NCBI GenBank assembly: GCA_022843385.1
Contig: JALHNT010000015.1
Location: 1-64,000 of the forward strand
DNA from: Anaerolineae bacterium
GTDB lineage: Bacteria; Chloroflexota; Anaerolineae; Aggregatilineales; Phototrophicaceae
Length of the DNA stretch: 64,000 nucleotides
Reading direction: 5' to 3'
Shown here: piece by piece, positions 10,001 through 18,127 of the stretch
Layout: each line of letters starts with the position of its first letter
Position numbering within the stretch: the first letter of the stretch is position 1
Position numbers and translations under genes: made by a program
Notes under the pieces: generated by a model
What the model was told of the DNA's origin: nothing
Database searches by the model: none
Seen by the model: the letters and a program-made list of their open reading frames with translations, nothing else

Positions 10001-10270
10001 CGTTTGTTGGGCATTCGGCCCCACATCCGGGTTCGGGTCCAGGCCTCCCGATCCCGGCAGCGTTAGCTTGGGGTCTGGCACGCCCGGTTCGCGTGGGATT
10101 GGCATCGTCGGCATATTGCGCGCATCGACTGGATTGGCTGGCTCCCAGATCGGGCGATCCGGCTTCTTCGTTTCCGGCGCGATGTCATCTGCCTCTTCGC
10201 TGAGAGGCAGGCGAAAGGGCACATCATCATCAATCGGTTGTTCCTGGCGGGGATCGCGTTCGTCGTGCAT
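7007..10270 (-). CDS. class A penicillin-binding protein (transglycosylase/transpeptidase)
   Basis: A bifunctional peptidoglycan synthase of about 1087 residues from the ATG at 10270, which has GGAGA upstream. The frame stays open to 10438, so a longer N-terminus with a CSSCW motif cannot be excluded. The order is: proline-rich cytoplasmic head (about 170 residues), one membrane segment (GLFIGFIAIFCGGLTLL), GT51 glycosyltransferase, transpeptidase, proline-rich linker and an Ig-like C-terminal domain. GT51 motifs are EDDNFFTNPGID (the usual His is Asn) and GGSTITQQLVRN. Transpeptidase motifs are STMK, SYN and KTGTT. The long head and C-terminal module make it larger than typical PBP1A. It is divergent from the gene at 10496. 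Confidence 0.93.
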   Translation of the reverse strand: MHDERDPRQEQPIDDDVPFRLPLSEEADDIAPETKKPDRPIWEPANPVDARNMPTMPIPREPGVPDPKLTLPGSGGLDPNPDVGPNAQQTVRTPAVQIGHTVPHVPAPAQYTQPTNPQYQRPSPAYGQMPPAPPQSAGSPPQPLPRRQAKGQKTGCLGCSRGCVGLFIGFIAIFCGGLTLLTAGIGTAFANQVRQELDERASQIEDYRQFQSTFYYDRNGQVLYEAFNEGRRTRVDYGEFPQDLINATIAIEDDNFFTNPGIDVPATIRAFLQFVGLQEGDTGGSTITQQLVRNVLFDFQKRAERSVQRKVEEIGLALALTGQMSKEQILALYLNEIYYGNMAYGAEAAAQTFFGKHVSDLTLGEAALLAGLPQAPADLDPLNPDPLVQDAVQSRWQLVLTRMVKLGMITQTQMNDALRSGLTFYTPPAQFEAPHFTVYAQRRFADLMVDLGYATEDVVRGGWQVYTTLDLDVNNIAQQAASSQVSRLQANNVTNAAVVVLKPLTGEILAMVGSVDYNNDAIDGRVNVAISLRQPGSTMKPFNYAAAMENGMTPGDVIWDTRTEIGIPGQQMYIPRNYDSTFHGPVNMRTALANSYNIPAVQTLRRYGVDYLLGLMQRFGVSSLGTDAGRYGLSLTLGGGEVALLDLTNAYSVFANQGSYVPTTAILCVLDSDNNIVYQYENGCASGNLTERSVNQAGYGKQALDPRIAYLMSDIMSDNNARSAAFGSNSVLNTGGIKTSVKTGTTNDIKDNWTIGYTRNIAVGVWVGNSNGDPMVNSSGVTGAAPIWNAVITSIYNNQTLFQREFAVGGQVLPEQITPPQGMSLREVCDVRYLTDPATDCRRINEWFLDGSAGIPDADGNLQYPAPPQPPQPLVNGVQLTTISPSVYQVLVFRLAPEISAAIQFNVPPGQQPPPAPLYCQVPNDLAPSAVGAQPLLFLAPPPVPEDAVFAEQYARNQGLAYLPTITCNAQLLQAGGGSGGFGPIVTTAVITSPQPGAILSAETAILGTVQFASDQGKFYKIEIIGGQFGGWTTVGSARSENVVNGVLESLYVPGLEPGNYQMRLVIVDNTGGFLQAPFEVPFTVVR

Positions 10271-10495
10271 TCCCAGTCTCCACCACTTCCAGCATCGGTT
10301 CACCACATGGGCGATGCTGATGATCGGTTTGGTCTTCTCACTGTATTCTAAAGCAAGATGGACAAAAGCGTCCATGCTGCTTGCCTGACGCCAACATGAC
10401 GAACAGACGACGCTTTCCAGTACATTCAGATCAGGCACGATGTGGGGAAATCGGCTATACTGACAGAAGAGTGTTCTGATCTCATAATGCTAATC

Positions 10496-11098
10496 ATGAC
10501 CGCAACAACATCTACATTTCTAATTCCATACCCGCGCGGGGTCATGCGTCTGCTGTTACGCCTGCCTCTCTTTCTCTATCGAATCGGCCTGGGGCATTTG
10601 CTCGATGCTATCTTCATCATGATTCTCACTACCCGGGGGCGTCAATCGGGGAAAGCCCGTCACACAGCGATTGAGTATCGTCGTCACGGGAGCAAGATTT
10701 ACGTCTTATCCGGTTGGGGTACACAGCCGGACTGGTTCAAAAATCTGCTGGCGGACCCGCTGGCAACTATCCAGCTCGGTCATCATACATTCAGCGCCCT
10801 GGCGGACCCTGTGACCGATTCGGCCGAGGCACTGCGCGTGTTGAATTTGTTCCGGCGCGTTGCTCCCTGGCGCTATGATATCGTGCTGGGAAAAATGATT
10901 GCAGACGACGTGAATGCCCAATCATTGCCTGATCTGTCGCAGCGCTTCACCATCATGCGCCTGACGATCATCAGTGATGAGCCAACGCTGCCCGGAATAC
11001 GCGCCAACTGGCTCTGGCTCTGGCCGCTGCTGCTGTTCTTTCTCGTTGGCCTCGCCATCGTGTTGACTCTTTCCAAACGTCCTACGGAGAAATCTTGA
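10496..11098 (+). CDS. nitroreductase family deazaflavin-dependent oxidoreductase
   Basis: About 200 residues with the F420-dependent nitroreductase-like (Ddn, DUF385) pattern: LTTRGRQSGKARHTAIEYRR, then IYVLSGWGTQPDWFKNLLADP. Such proteins bind deazaflavin F420 or related flavins and reduce small molecules. The extra C-terminal hydrophobic segment (WLWLWPLLLFFLVGLAIVL) suggests a membrane anchor, which is less common. The start is uncertain: ATG at 10496 is preferred, while a GTG at 10442 would sit upstream of a TATACT -10-like box at 10455-10460. The TGA overlaps the ATG of the TPR gene by one base, implying coupling. Confidence 0.82.
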   Translation: MTATTSTFLIPYPRGVMRLLLRLPLFLYRIGLGHLLDAIFIMILTTRGRQSGKARHTAIEYRRHGSKIYVLSGWGTQPDWFKNLLADPLATIQLGHHTFSALADPVTDSAEALRVLNLFRRVAPWRYDIVLGKMIADDVNAQSLPDLSQRFTIMRLTIISDEPTLPGIRANWLWLWPLLLFFLVGLAIVLTLSKRPTEKS

Positions 11099-12039
11099 TG
11101 GCCGATCAAGCCGAGATTTTGCGGCAGGTTCGTCTGGCGCTTCAGAGCGAGAACTATCCCCAGGCGATTATCGCTTTGCAGCAGGCCGTTGGCTTCGCCC
11201 GTTCGGTTGGGGATCGGGCTGCTGAGGGACGGCACCTGGGCAATCTGGCGCTCACCCATTACCGCAATAAGCAGCCGCAGGAAGCGTTGGAGTGTTTTGA
11301 GTTGGCGTTGATTATCGCCCGCGCTGAAGAAGATCGCCTGACTGAAGATGGCATTCTGGGCAATATGGGCAACATCCTGCGCGAGATTGGCCGTTTTGAA
11401 GATGCCATTCGTCACCTGAATGAAGCCCTTCGGATTGCCGATGACATAAATGATGTGCGTGGACGCGGCATCTGGCTCGCTAACCTGGGGCTGGCCTACG
11501 ACGATCTGAAGCGTTATGACATCGCCATTGTTCATCATAAGGAGTCGGTCAGCATTGCCCGACTGATGCGCGACCAGCGTAATCTGGCCGCACGCTTGAG
11601 TCATCTGGGTTACGACTATCTCCATACGCAGAGTACATCTGAAGCCGTCAAATGCTTTCACGAGGTAGTCGCGATTTACAAGACGCTGGGCGATCCGTTG
11701 GAAGCCGCAGTACGCATGAATACGATAGCCGGCATCTATAACGATCTCGGTCAGAAAGCACCCTCTGAATTTGAAGCCCGCTTCTATTACGAACTGGCGC
11801 GTGATGCCTATGGTGACACGCTGGGGTTTGCCCGTGAGCTGAATGACCGGATTGCTGAAGGCGACATTTTGACCAGTTTGGGCAGTGTGCAGGGCAACCT
11901 GGGTGAATACCGACAGGCGATCCAGACTTTTGCTGAGGCCCATGTTATCTTCAGTTCGATTGGCATGACCGATCGATTGGAGTACATCGAACAGCAGATC
12001 CAACTGGCGCGTGGCTTACTGAAGCAGCAGAAGCGTTAA
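11098..12039 (+). CDS. tetratricopeptide repeat protein
   Basis: A 313-residue all-helical protein made of TPR units of the longer, 40-residue type, for example GNLALTHYRNKQPQEALECF, GNMGNILREIGRFEDAIRHL and ANLGLAYDDLKRYDIAIVHH. There is no signal peptide or enzymatic domain, so it is probably a cytoplasmic protein-binding scaffold. The start is ATG at 11098, overlapping the preceding TGA, with GGAGA at 11086-11090. The next gene follows after 4 bp, so the three genes from 10496 to 12913 look like one transcript. Confidence 0.88.
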   Translation: MADQAEILRQVRLALQSENYPQAIIALQQAVGFARSVGDRAAEGRHLGNLALTHYRNKQPQEALECFELALIIARAEEDRLTEDGILGNMGNILREIGRFEDAIRHLNEALRIADDINDVRGRGIWLANLGLAYDDLKRYDIAIVHHKESVSIARLMRDQRNLAARLSHLGYDYLHTQSTSEAVKCFHEVVAIYKTLGDPLEAAVRMNTIAGIYNDLGQKAPSEFEARFYYELARDAYGDTLGFARELNDRIAEGDILTSLGSVQGNLGEYRQAIQTFAEAHVIFSSIGMTDRLEYIEQQIQLARGLLKQQKR

Positions 12040-12043
12040 GGCT

Positions 12044-12913
12044 ATGCGTATTCTGCTTACCGGCGGTTCTGGTGATCTTGGATCGATACTATCGCGCCGC
12101 TTGACGGAACAGGGCGATAGTGTCCTGCGCCTGGATATTCGCCCGCCCAAAGACAGTTATGGAACGCACGTGACCGGTTCTATCCTGGATCGTCCATTGC
12201 TGACTGATGTGATGGACAGGGTCGATTGTGTCGTCCACATCGCAGCCTGGCACGGCATTCACGAGTTCCGCCAGCAAAAAGATGCCTATGACTTCTGGGA
12301 TGTGAATGTCACAGGGACATTCAATGTCCTTGAAGCGACTGCCCGCGCCAATATCAGTCGGCTCATTTTCATCTCCAGCACCAGCGTGGATGAACCGCAG
12401 ACGAATTATGGACAGAGCAAGATCCTCGGTGAAGCCATCGCTGCCAGCTATAGTCAGCGTTATCCATTGAGTGTGCTGACGTTGCGTCCACGAGCCTTCA
12501 TTCCCTATTGGAATACAGATGCTTACTCCAACTTCGTTGAATGGGCGCACTGGTTCTGGGGTGGCGCTGTGCATATCCGCGATGTCGCGCAGGGTGTTAT
12601 GAAGGGTATCGATCTGCTCCGATCAACCCGGCTGGAGCAGCATCTTGTTCTGACATTGGATGGGGCTTATGAGTTCACCGATGATGACCTTCAAGATTGG
12701 GACTCTGATGGGGAAGGAGCGACATTCCTCCGGCGTTACTCCCAACAGGATTATGATCTGGCAGTACATTATGGCTTGAACCCGGCACGCAAGCCGGAGA
12801 AGTGGGACATCAGCGAAACGCGCCGTTGGCTGAATTATGCGCCGACCTACAGCCTGCGGAACTTGTTGAACGAACTCGCTCAATACGGACTGGCGGGGCC
12901 ACCCCCAGAATAA
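12044..12913 (+). CDS. NAD-dependent epimerase/dehydratase family protein
   Basis: A 289-residue extended short-chain dehydrogenase. It has the N-terminal nucleotide-binding motif LLTGGSGDLGS and a catalytic stretch SSTSV...YGQSK with Tyr and Lys in the YxxxK arrangement. It probably acts on a nucleotide sugar or related sugar with NAD(P). The C-terminal half (ARKPEKWDISETRRWLNYAP) is of the kind that closes over substrate. It begins 4 bp after the TPR gene. The substrate cannot be named. Confidence 0.88.
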   Translation: MRILLTGGSGDLGSILSRRLTEQGDSVLRLDIRPPKDSYGTHVTGSILDRPLLTDVMDRVDCVVHIAAWHGIHEFRQQKDAYDFWDVNVTGTFNVLEATARANISRLIFISSTSVDEPQTNYGQSKILGEAIAASYSQRYPLSVLTLRPRAFIPYWNTDAYSNFVEWAHWFWGGAVHIRDVAQGVMKGIDLLRSTRLEQHLVLTLDGAYEFTDDDLQDWDSDGEGATFLRRYSQQDYDLAVHYGLNPARKPEKWDISETRRWLNYAPTYSLRNLLNELAQYGLAGPPPE

Positions 12914-12937
12914 AAAAGGGCGGTTGTTACGCCGCCC
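12911..12937 (-). terminator. intrinsic terminator of the gene at 12948-13223
   Basis: On the minus strand a GGGCGG/CCGCCC hairpin is followed by a run of six T residues. It lies directly after the stop of the small acidic-protein gene and also marks the end of the convergent epimerase gene. Confidence 0.75.
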
Positions 12938-12947
12938 GATCATCGGA

Positions 12948-13223
12948 TCAATTCTTCATCTCATCATCATCGTTGAGATCAAAATCGTCCTCGGCCTCGT
13001 CATCATCTCCCATCAGCCGCGCCAGGAAAGCGCCATCGTCCTCATAGCCCAGCACCTCAGCCAGGTAATTGAACTCACAGACAATCGTCTCGAACAGATA
13101 ATTGTCCTCATACGCATCCGGTGGATAATACGAGACCATCGCCTCATATACCTGTTTCAGATCAACATAGCGGCGTTCCAGAAATGCCAGATACTCTGGC
13201 GTCATCGAACGGTTACTCGCCAT
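12948..13223 (-). CDS. small acidic protein of unknown function
   Basis: A 91-residue protein starting at the ATG at 13223, chosen because a strong GAGGAGGTG ribosome site precedes it. The first part is helical with many Tyr residues (ALERRYVDL-type pattern, VSYYPPDAYEDNYLF). The end is very acidic, with runs of Asp and Glu. No domain is recognised. It follows the lipoprotein gene in the same direction after about 50 bp. Confidence 0.7.
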   Translation of the reverse strand: MASNRSMTPEYLAFLERRYVDLKQVYEAMVSYYPPDAYEDNYLFETIVCEFNYLAEVLGYEDDGAFLARLMGDDDEAEDDFDLNDDDEMKN

Positions 13224-13271
13224 CAAACACCTCCTCATCGCGAACCCGATCAATCGGGGAGTCAGCATGGT

Positions 13272-14204
13272 TTAGAAACTGCCGGAAAGCGAACGCCAAC
13301 CGCCGCTCAATCCACCGGCATCATTCACGAGGATGATAATCAATCCTCGCTGGGGCAAATGAAGCATCACACCACGGTCAAACTGTTGGGTAGTGGCCTG
13401 ACCACCCGACTCTTCCTGTAGCGCCCAACCCAGTCCATTGCGGACATCGGGGAAGCTGCGCCACACCTTGCCAAAACCGCGTATCGGTTCCAGCAGGCCA
13501 GAGGGCGGCGTTTCACCACCACTGATGGGGTCGCTAGCGCTGTTGTAGGTATCGTCGTAGCGCTGAAAACGACCGGTGTTGAACAGCACATAGATCACAC
13601 CTGGCGGCCCTGTCAGCCAGAACATCTCACCGCGCTCATAGACCTGCGACGCACTGGCGACCGAGGCCGTCAGCGGTGGGTTGCCAACCGGACAGCCGAT
13701 CTGCTGCGTTAAGGTTGGGTCATTCAGATAGACCACACCGAACCCGCCCGAAGGTGGGAACGGACAGCTTGTTGCCGCGGTTGTGGCTACTCCAACCGGG
13801 GTGACCGCAGCCGGCACGGGTTGAACCGTTTGCGGCAGGATCGTCGCGTTGAGCGCCAACTGAACCAGCGCCGATACGCCCTCATTATCAACCGTCGGCT
13901 CTGCCGTATCGGTTGGCAGCGGTGTGTTGGTCGCTGTTGGGGTCGCTGTTTCGGTGATGGTCGCGCTGGGTGTCACAGTGAAAGTCGCGGTCTCGGATGG
14001 CTGCGAAGTCAGTGTGATGGTCGGCGTCAGGCTGGCCGTAACGGTCAGCGTGATGGTTGAAGTAGGCGTGAGCGTAACCGACGGCAGAGCAGCCAGAGTC
14101 GGCAAATCAGCCGTTTCTGGAACCGAAGCCGGATTACAGGCTGCCAGGGACAATCCCAGCGCCACGACGAGATAGTGCCAGAGACCAAAGCGTGATCGCA
14201 TCAT
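13272..14204 (-). CDS. lipoprotein with Thr/Pro-rich linker
   Basis: A 310-residue secreted lipoprotein. The signal peptide ends in the lipobox LSLAAC, with the lipid-bearing Cys at about residue 23. A Thr/Ser/Pro-rich linker of about 70 residues follows, then a globular C-terminal region with CPFPPSGGFGVVYLND and YERGEMFWLTGP. That region resembles an LGFP-like or sensor-type extracellular domain only loosely, so no function is assigned. Linkers of this composition are common in Chloroflexota exported proteins. It is nearly adjacent to the divergent phosphoesterase gene. Confidence 0.75.
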   Translation of the reverse strand: MMRSRFGLWHYLVVALGLSLAACNPASVPETADLPTLAALPSVTLTPTSTITLTVTASLTPTITLTSQPSETATFTVTPSATITETATPTATNTPLPTDTAEPTVDNEGVSALVQLALNATILPQTVQPVPAAVTPVGVATTAATSCPFPPSGGFGVVYLNDPTLTQQIGCPVGNPPLTASVASASQVYERGEMFWLTGPPGVIYVLFNTGRFQRYDDTYNSASDPISGGETPPSGLLEPIRGFGKVWRSFPDVRNGLGWALQEESGGQATTQQFDRGVMLHLPQRGLIIILVNDAGGLSGGWRSLSGSF

Positions 14205-14241
14205 GTCGGTTATTATAAGCCCGAAACCCGAAGGCGACTAC

Positions 14242-15045
14242 ATGGAGACGCTCATGCCACCCAACCAGGTGACGTTTGTTCAGATCAGCGATACTCATAT
14301 CAGCGGTCGGCCCGATTACGGTCTAAACCATGCACCCCATTCAGCGAACGCGGGCGCTGCGGCGCTGGTTCATGCGGTCAACAATCTCCCGTTCAAGCCC
14401 GATTTCGTGCTACATACCGGCGATGTGGCCTATGACCCGGACGCCAGCGCGTATCAGACCGCCCGTGAGATACTTGGACGCCTGGAGTACCCGATCTATT
14501 ACCTCGCGGGCAATCACGATTATGGCGATGCCTTGCAGCGCGTCCTGCTCAACCGAACTGAAACTATCGCGCCTTTTCACTACACCTTTGAACTCAATAA
14601 CTTCCAGTTCATCTGCCTGGATACCAATGGCCCGGCTGAACCCCCACGCGGCAATGTGATACCGGAGCAGCTTGAGTGGCTCGATCAGTTGTGCAGCGCC
14701 GAGGATGATCGTCCGCTGGTGATCGCCATGCATCACAATCCATTACCCATCGGCTCGCCCTGGCTCGACGATTATATGTGCATCACCAATGGTGATGCGG
14801 TTCACGCCATCATCTGCAAAGCCCAGCGACGGCTGCGCGGAGTCTTCTTCGGACACGTCCACCAGAGCATCACTTACTATCGCGATGGTGTGCTGTATGC
14901 AGCCTCGCCCAGCAGTTGGGTGCAGTTCAAAGCGTGGCCGGGGCTGGATGAAACCGTTAAGGACGACAACGCCGAGCTGGGATTTAATGTCATCACCCTC
15001 AGCGAAGACCAGACCTTCATTCGGCGCTGGGGCTTTCGCGTATAG
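14242..15045 (+). CDS. calcineurin-like metallophosphoesterase
   Basis: A protein of about 267 residues with the full set of binuclear-metal phosphoesterase motifs in order: ISDTHIS, TGDVAYD, GNHDY, a MHHNP segment and GHVHQS. The layout is closest to CpdA-type 3',5'-cyclic nucleotide phosphodiesterases and their relatives. The start is ATG at 14242; ATG at 14254, with GGAG six bases before it, is an equally good alternative. The frame is open upstream to 14203, which would overlap the divergent lipoprotein start. The substrate is not defined by sequence. Confidence 0.88.
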   Translation: METLMPPNQVTFVQISDTHISGRPDYGLNHAPHSANAGAAALVHAVNNLPFKPDFVLHTGDVAYDPDASAYQTAREILGRLEYPIYYLAGNHDYGDALQRVLLNRTETIAPFHYTFELNNFQFICLDTNGPAEPPRGNVIPEQLEWLDQLCSAEDDRPLVIAMHHNPLPIGSPWLDDYMCITNGDAVHAIICKAQRRLRGVFFGHVHQSITYYRDGVLYAASPSSWVQFKAWPGLDETVKDDNAELGFNVITLSEDQTFIRRWGFRV

Positions 15046-15090
15046 TCGTTGTGGTAGAATGCAGCCCAGATTTCTACAGAGAGTTCCCTC

Positions 15091-15888
15091 ATGGCAATTG
15101 ACTTCATCATCGACTATCAGTGCTATCCCAAGCAGGAGTTCACGGCAAACGGTATCCTGGAACGGCTCAAGGGACGCGCCCGCGCTCAATCGGTGATTGA
15201 TCTGTTCCGACGGAGTGGTGATACACGACCAGTGAACGAGATCGGGTTCGAGATGGCGCGCAACACCCCCGAAGGGGTTGAAGAAACCCGGATTGTGATG
15301 GTGCATCACTTACTGCAACAGGCCGAAGTGCTGCTCCCATATGAGCATTACTGCCAGGGATGCCCAGCCAACAACACCGGCGCACCGTTTGGTTGCATCG
15401 GCCAGATCGACTATCCGATTTCGAGCCGGGCTGAACGCTGGCTGCTCAATCAACTGCCAATCACGGGTGAGCCGCTGCCCTGGCTGCTGCTGCGCCAGGC
15501 TATCGAGGAATATCATCAGGGCGAAAGCCCGGTCAACCAGATGCGCGCCCCGGATCAGCCGTTTTTTGAAGACAAGGGTGTGCTGGTCAGAAAACTGGGC
15601 GAGCTGACGATCAACAGCAATCAGGTGTTTCAGATGTTGTTTCTGGCCGGGCATCTGCAACCGGCCTACGGTTCGATGCTGCTGCTGTTCTTTGACGCCA
15701 TCGCGCGCGACATGAATGCCGACGAGATCATGGGACTGTCCCAATCACCGGAAGATGCTTTCGAACGGTATCCCTTTCTGATGAAAGCTGACTCGGAAGA
15801 TGATCAGAGCATCACCCAGCTCAAGGCCTTCTTCCGCGCCCTGTATCTGGCCTGGGGTCTGAACGTCCGCCTGCTGATGGATGTATAG
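15091..15888 (+). CDS. unrecognised protein with a Cys cluster
   Basis: A 265-residue cytoplasmic protein that I do not recognise. It has a central Cys-rich motif, YCQGCPANNTGAPFGCIG (three Cys), which could bind a metal or form a redox site. The rest is mixed alpha/beta and has no membrane segment. An AGAG stretch lies about 10 bases before the ATG. It follows the phosphoesterase by 45 bp in the same direction and converges with the gene at 15892, with three bases between the stops. Confidence 0.75.
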   Translation: MAIDFIIDYQCYPKQEFTANGILERLKGRARAQSVIDLFRRSGDTRPVNEIGFEMARNTPEGVEETRIVMVHHLLQQAEVLLPYEHYCQGCPANNTGAPFGCIGQIDYPISSRAERWLLNQLPITGEPLPWLLLRQAIEEYHQGESPVNQMRAPDQPFFEDKGVLVRKLGELTINSNQVFQMLFLAGHLQPAYGSMLLLFFDAIARDMNADEIMGLSQSPEDAFERYPFLMKADSEDDQSITQLKAFFRALYLAWGLNVRLLMDV

Positions 15889-15891
15889 CCC

Positions 15892-17010
15892 TCACAGGGC
15901 GGCATGACGGGCGTGATCGACATACAGCACAGCGATGGGTGTGCCGCGTTCCGGCAGCGACTCTGACCGGAGATCGTTGCGCTGGGCGTTGGCATGGCCG
16001 GTGATGAATTGTTTGGTCTCTGGAAGCGCGAAGCCGTATTCCACCTTGATCTGATAATCACCATCGCTGTCGGTATCGCCCTTGATACTCATGATCTCGC
16101 CGCGCGTGAGTTTGCCCTTGCGTGCCAGTTCGCCGTGGCGCTGCCGCGACACCCAGACACTCACCATGATCGGCCAGGAGAAGCCATTCCAGCACAGGGT
16201 GAAGCCAATGAGAAACAGCGGAAACTCATTGGTACCGGCGATGCGCGAAACCGCCGGGTCATCCAGCGCGACTTCTACCGCGACGCCGAGACCGACTTCG
16301 GCCTGGTTGTACCGTTCCCAACTGACGCTCTGCTCACTGGTGTATTCCGCTTCAGCAAATCGATAGCGATAGGCCACATAATAGCTATCGCCGCTGTCTG
16401 AGTCGCTGGAAATCCGCCGGTTGGTGTAAACACCTTCCACCACCTGATGGGCGCGGTTGATGAGGATGAATTCACGAACCTGGGTGAGGGCGAAGGCACC
16501 GACCAACACACCAGCAGCAGCAAACAGAACCATGACGACCAACGCACAGCCCATCGAGCCACTATCAGCCAGATGGCGGGTTTTCCCCTCCAGCACCTTT
16601 TGATTCTGTGGATTGACCAGGAAGACAGGCTGCTTCTTGCGCGGTACATCTTCCGCTTCCGCGATGGGTTGAGGTGACGCTTGTCGGTCAGAGCCGCAGG
16701 CACGGCAGGTTGCTGCGCCGTCATTCGGGCTGCCGCAGTTGAGGCACTGCCAGGGGTCTTTAGCGGATGCGTCCGTAATGGATGTTGACGATTTGGCTTC
16801 GATGCGGCGCTTGGTCAGCAGGTTTTTCGCCAGATCGCGCACCTCGCGATCCCGATCTTTCTGGCTGGCGCGTTCCAGCACATCGTCCACAATGGCATGG
16901 TCGTAGTGGCGCAGTTCGAGCAGAGCTTGCTTGCGAATATTGGCGTCCGGGTCTTTCAGGGCTTTCAGCCCCAATTCCTTGACTGTGCGGGCTTCGCTGG
17001 ATCTGTCCAT
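15892..17010 (-). CDS. HEAT-like/zinc-ribbon membrane protein with DUF3592-like domain
   Basis: A 372-residue protein. Residues 1-70 look like one or two HEAT-type helical repeats (ANIRKQALLELRHYD). A zinc ribbon CLNCG...CRACG follows at about residue 95. Then come a membrane segment (ALVVMVLFAAAGVLVGAFAL), an extracytoplasmic DUF3592-like beta domain (GVYTNRRISSDSDSGDSYYV), a second hydrophobic segment and another similar beta domain. The start is ATG at 17010; a GTG at 17025 is possible. A role in envelope assembly or sensing is only a guess. Confidence 0.72.
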   Translation of the reverse strand: MDRSSEARTVKELGLKALKDPDANIRKQALLELRHYDHAIVDDVLERASQKDRDREVRDLAKNLLTKRRIEAKSSTSITDASAKDPWQCLNCGSPNDGAATCRACGSDRQASPQPIAEAEDVPRKKQPVFLVNPQNQKVLEGKTRHLADSGSMGCALVVMVLFAAAGVLVGAFALTQVREFILINRAHQVVEGVYTNRRISSDSDSGDSYYVAYRYRFAEAEYTSEQSVSWERYNQAEVGLGVAVEVALDDPAVSRIAGTNEFPLFLIGFTLCWNGFSWPIMVSVWVSRQRHGELARKGKLTRGEIMSIKGDTDSDGDYQIKVEYGFALPETKQFITGHANAQRNDLRSESLPERGTPIAVLYVDHARHAAL

Positions 17011-17132
17011 GACTACGCCTTTCACCCTTCATCTATCCTTACTATACGGATGGGGTGTGTCCTGCGCCCTTAAGCCTTGTTTAACAGTTTGTAAAGAATC
17101 GAATTTCTACGGTAAAGGAATACTGCTCTCAC

Positions 17133-18060
17133 TCAGTTTTGTGTCGTCGTCGTCGGACGACACAACGGTTCATTCCGACACAACGACCTGTCTTCCCTCA
17201 ATCGACGGGACAACTCCTTTGCCGCCGGCGGATCGCCATTTGCGGTGGTGGATCTCAGGGAGAGATCCGCCACTATTAACGCATCCTGTGTCTGAGTGGA
17301 GCCAGCAGTGAAAAGTGCGCCAGGAAGAATTGAACCACCGAGACACAGAGTACACAGAGAGAAATCAGAGGTCTATTCCTTTCAACATAGCACTCAGCAG
17401 GTTGAACGCTCCCGCCATGATTCACACGATTCGTCAGATTCGTCAGATTCGCATCAGTCCATTTTTCAATTCGCGAATCATGGCCGCCGGACAAATGGTT
17501 TCGGCGGCCAACTGCTCCCGTGAGTTGACCGGCACGGAGTGGTGAAAAGTGAAAAGTGCTCAGTTCAAAGTAATGAGTAACGAGTGACGAGTAACGAGCA
17601 ATGAGACTTTCCTCTGATGAGTGGTAGCTGATGCAAAAATTCGTCAAATTCGTCAAATTCGTCAAAGTCACTCCTGACTTTTGTGAACAATGGCCGTCAG
17701 CCGTCAGCCATCAGCTTTCAGCATTCAGCAACAGACCAACACAGAGAACACACAGTAAATCACCGAGCAAAGCCTTTATCTATCGACTATCGACTGATGA
17801 CTAGCGACTGCCATGTGGCAGCGCTGCCAATGGGCTTACCCACCTGATGACCCACACGGGCGCACTCTATTGCACTCCTACGAGAAGAATACATCCGATT
17901 GTGCGCTTATGGGTGAACTTTTGGTAAACCTTTTGTTCTAATTGTGAGGGGTTTGGCACTAACCATTTTGCGGGAGGGTGAGCGTTAAAGATGTCGGTGC
18001 GAGGTTAGAGGATGGTTGGGTAAAATCGAGGTTGAGGGAGCGATATTTGGGCAGGTAACT
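17133..18060 (-). repeat. long non-coding repeat, right copy (inverted partner at 6124-6909)
   Basis: Read on the minus strand, this matches the left copy from end to end. It begins with a CTGCCC...CTCCCTCAACCTCGATTTT block near 18060 and ends with the GTGTCGTC/GACGACAC hairpin at 17141-17163. The hairpin GGATCTC/GAGATCC is at 17250-17268. A block TTGAACCACCGAGACACAGA begins near 17329; in one frame it encodes NHRDTE, a peptide often seen in spurious products of a widespread bacterial repeat. It carries extra sequence at about 17700-17880, including short AGTCGATAG-type words and a GCCATGTGGCAGCGC block. Short open frames inside are not considered genes. Confidence 0.85.
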
Positions 18061-18127
18061 GATTGCCTGAGAATGTCCTGTCCAATTGGACCAGACATGA
18101 TTGACGGATTGGGCAACACAACAATCG

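Noticed and set aside
10271..10438. N-terminal extension of the class A PBP with CSSCW
   Set aside because: Start at 10270 has a good ribosome site and the extension would fill the divergent promoter region; kept only as an alternative.
17276..17671. Open frames inside the right repeat, including one containing NHRDTE
   Set aside because: Same reason; the peptide is the translation of a repeat word, not evidence of a gene.
17640..17680. Short tandem GACGAATTT-type units that look array-like
   Set aside because: Units of 9-10 bases with no spacers and no cas genes; not a CRISPR array.
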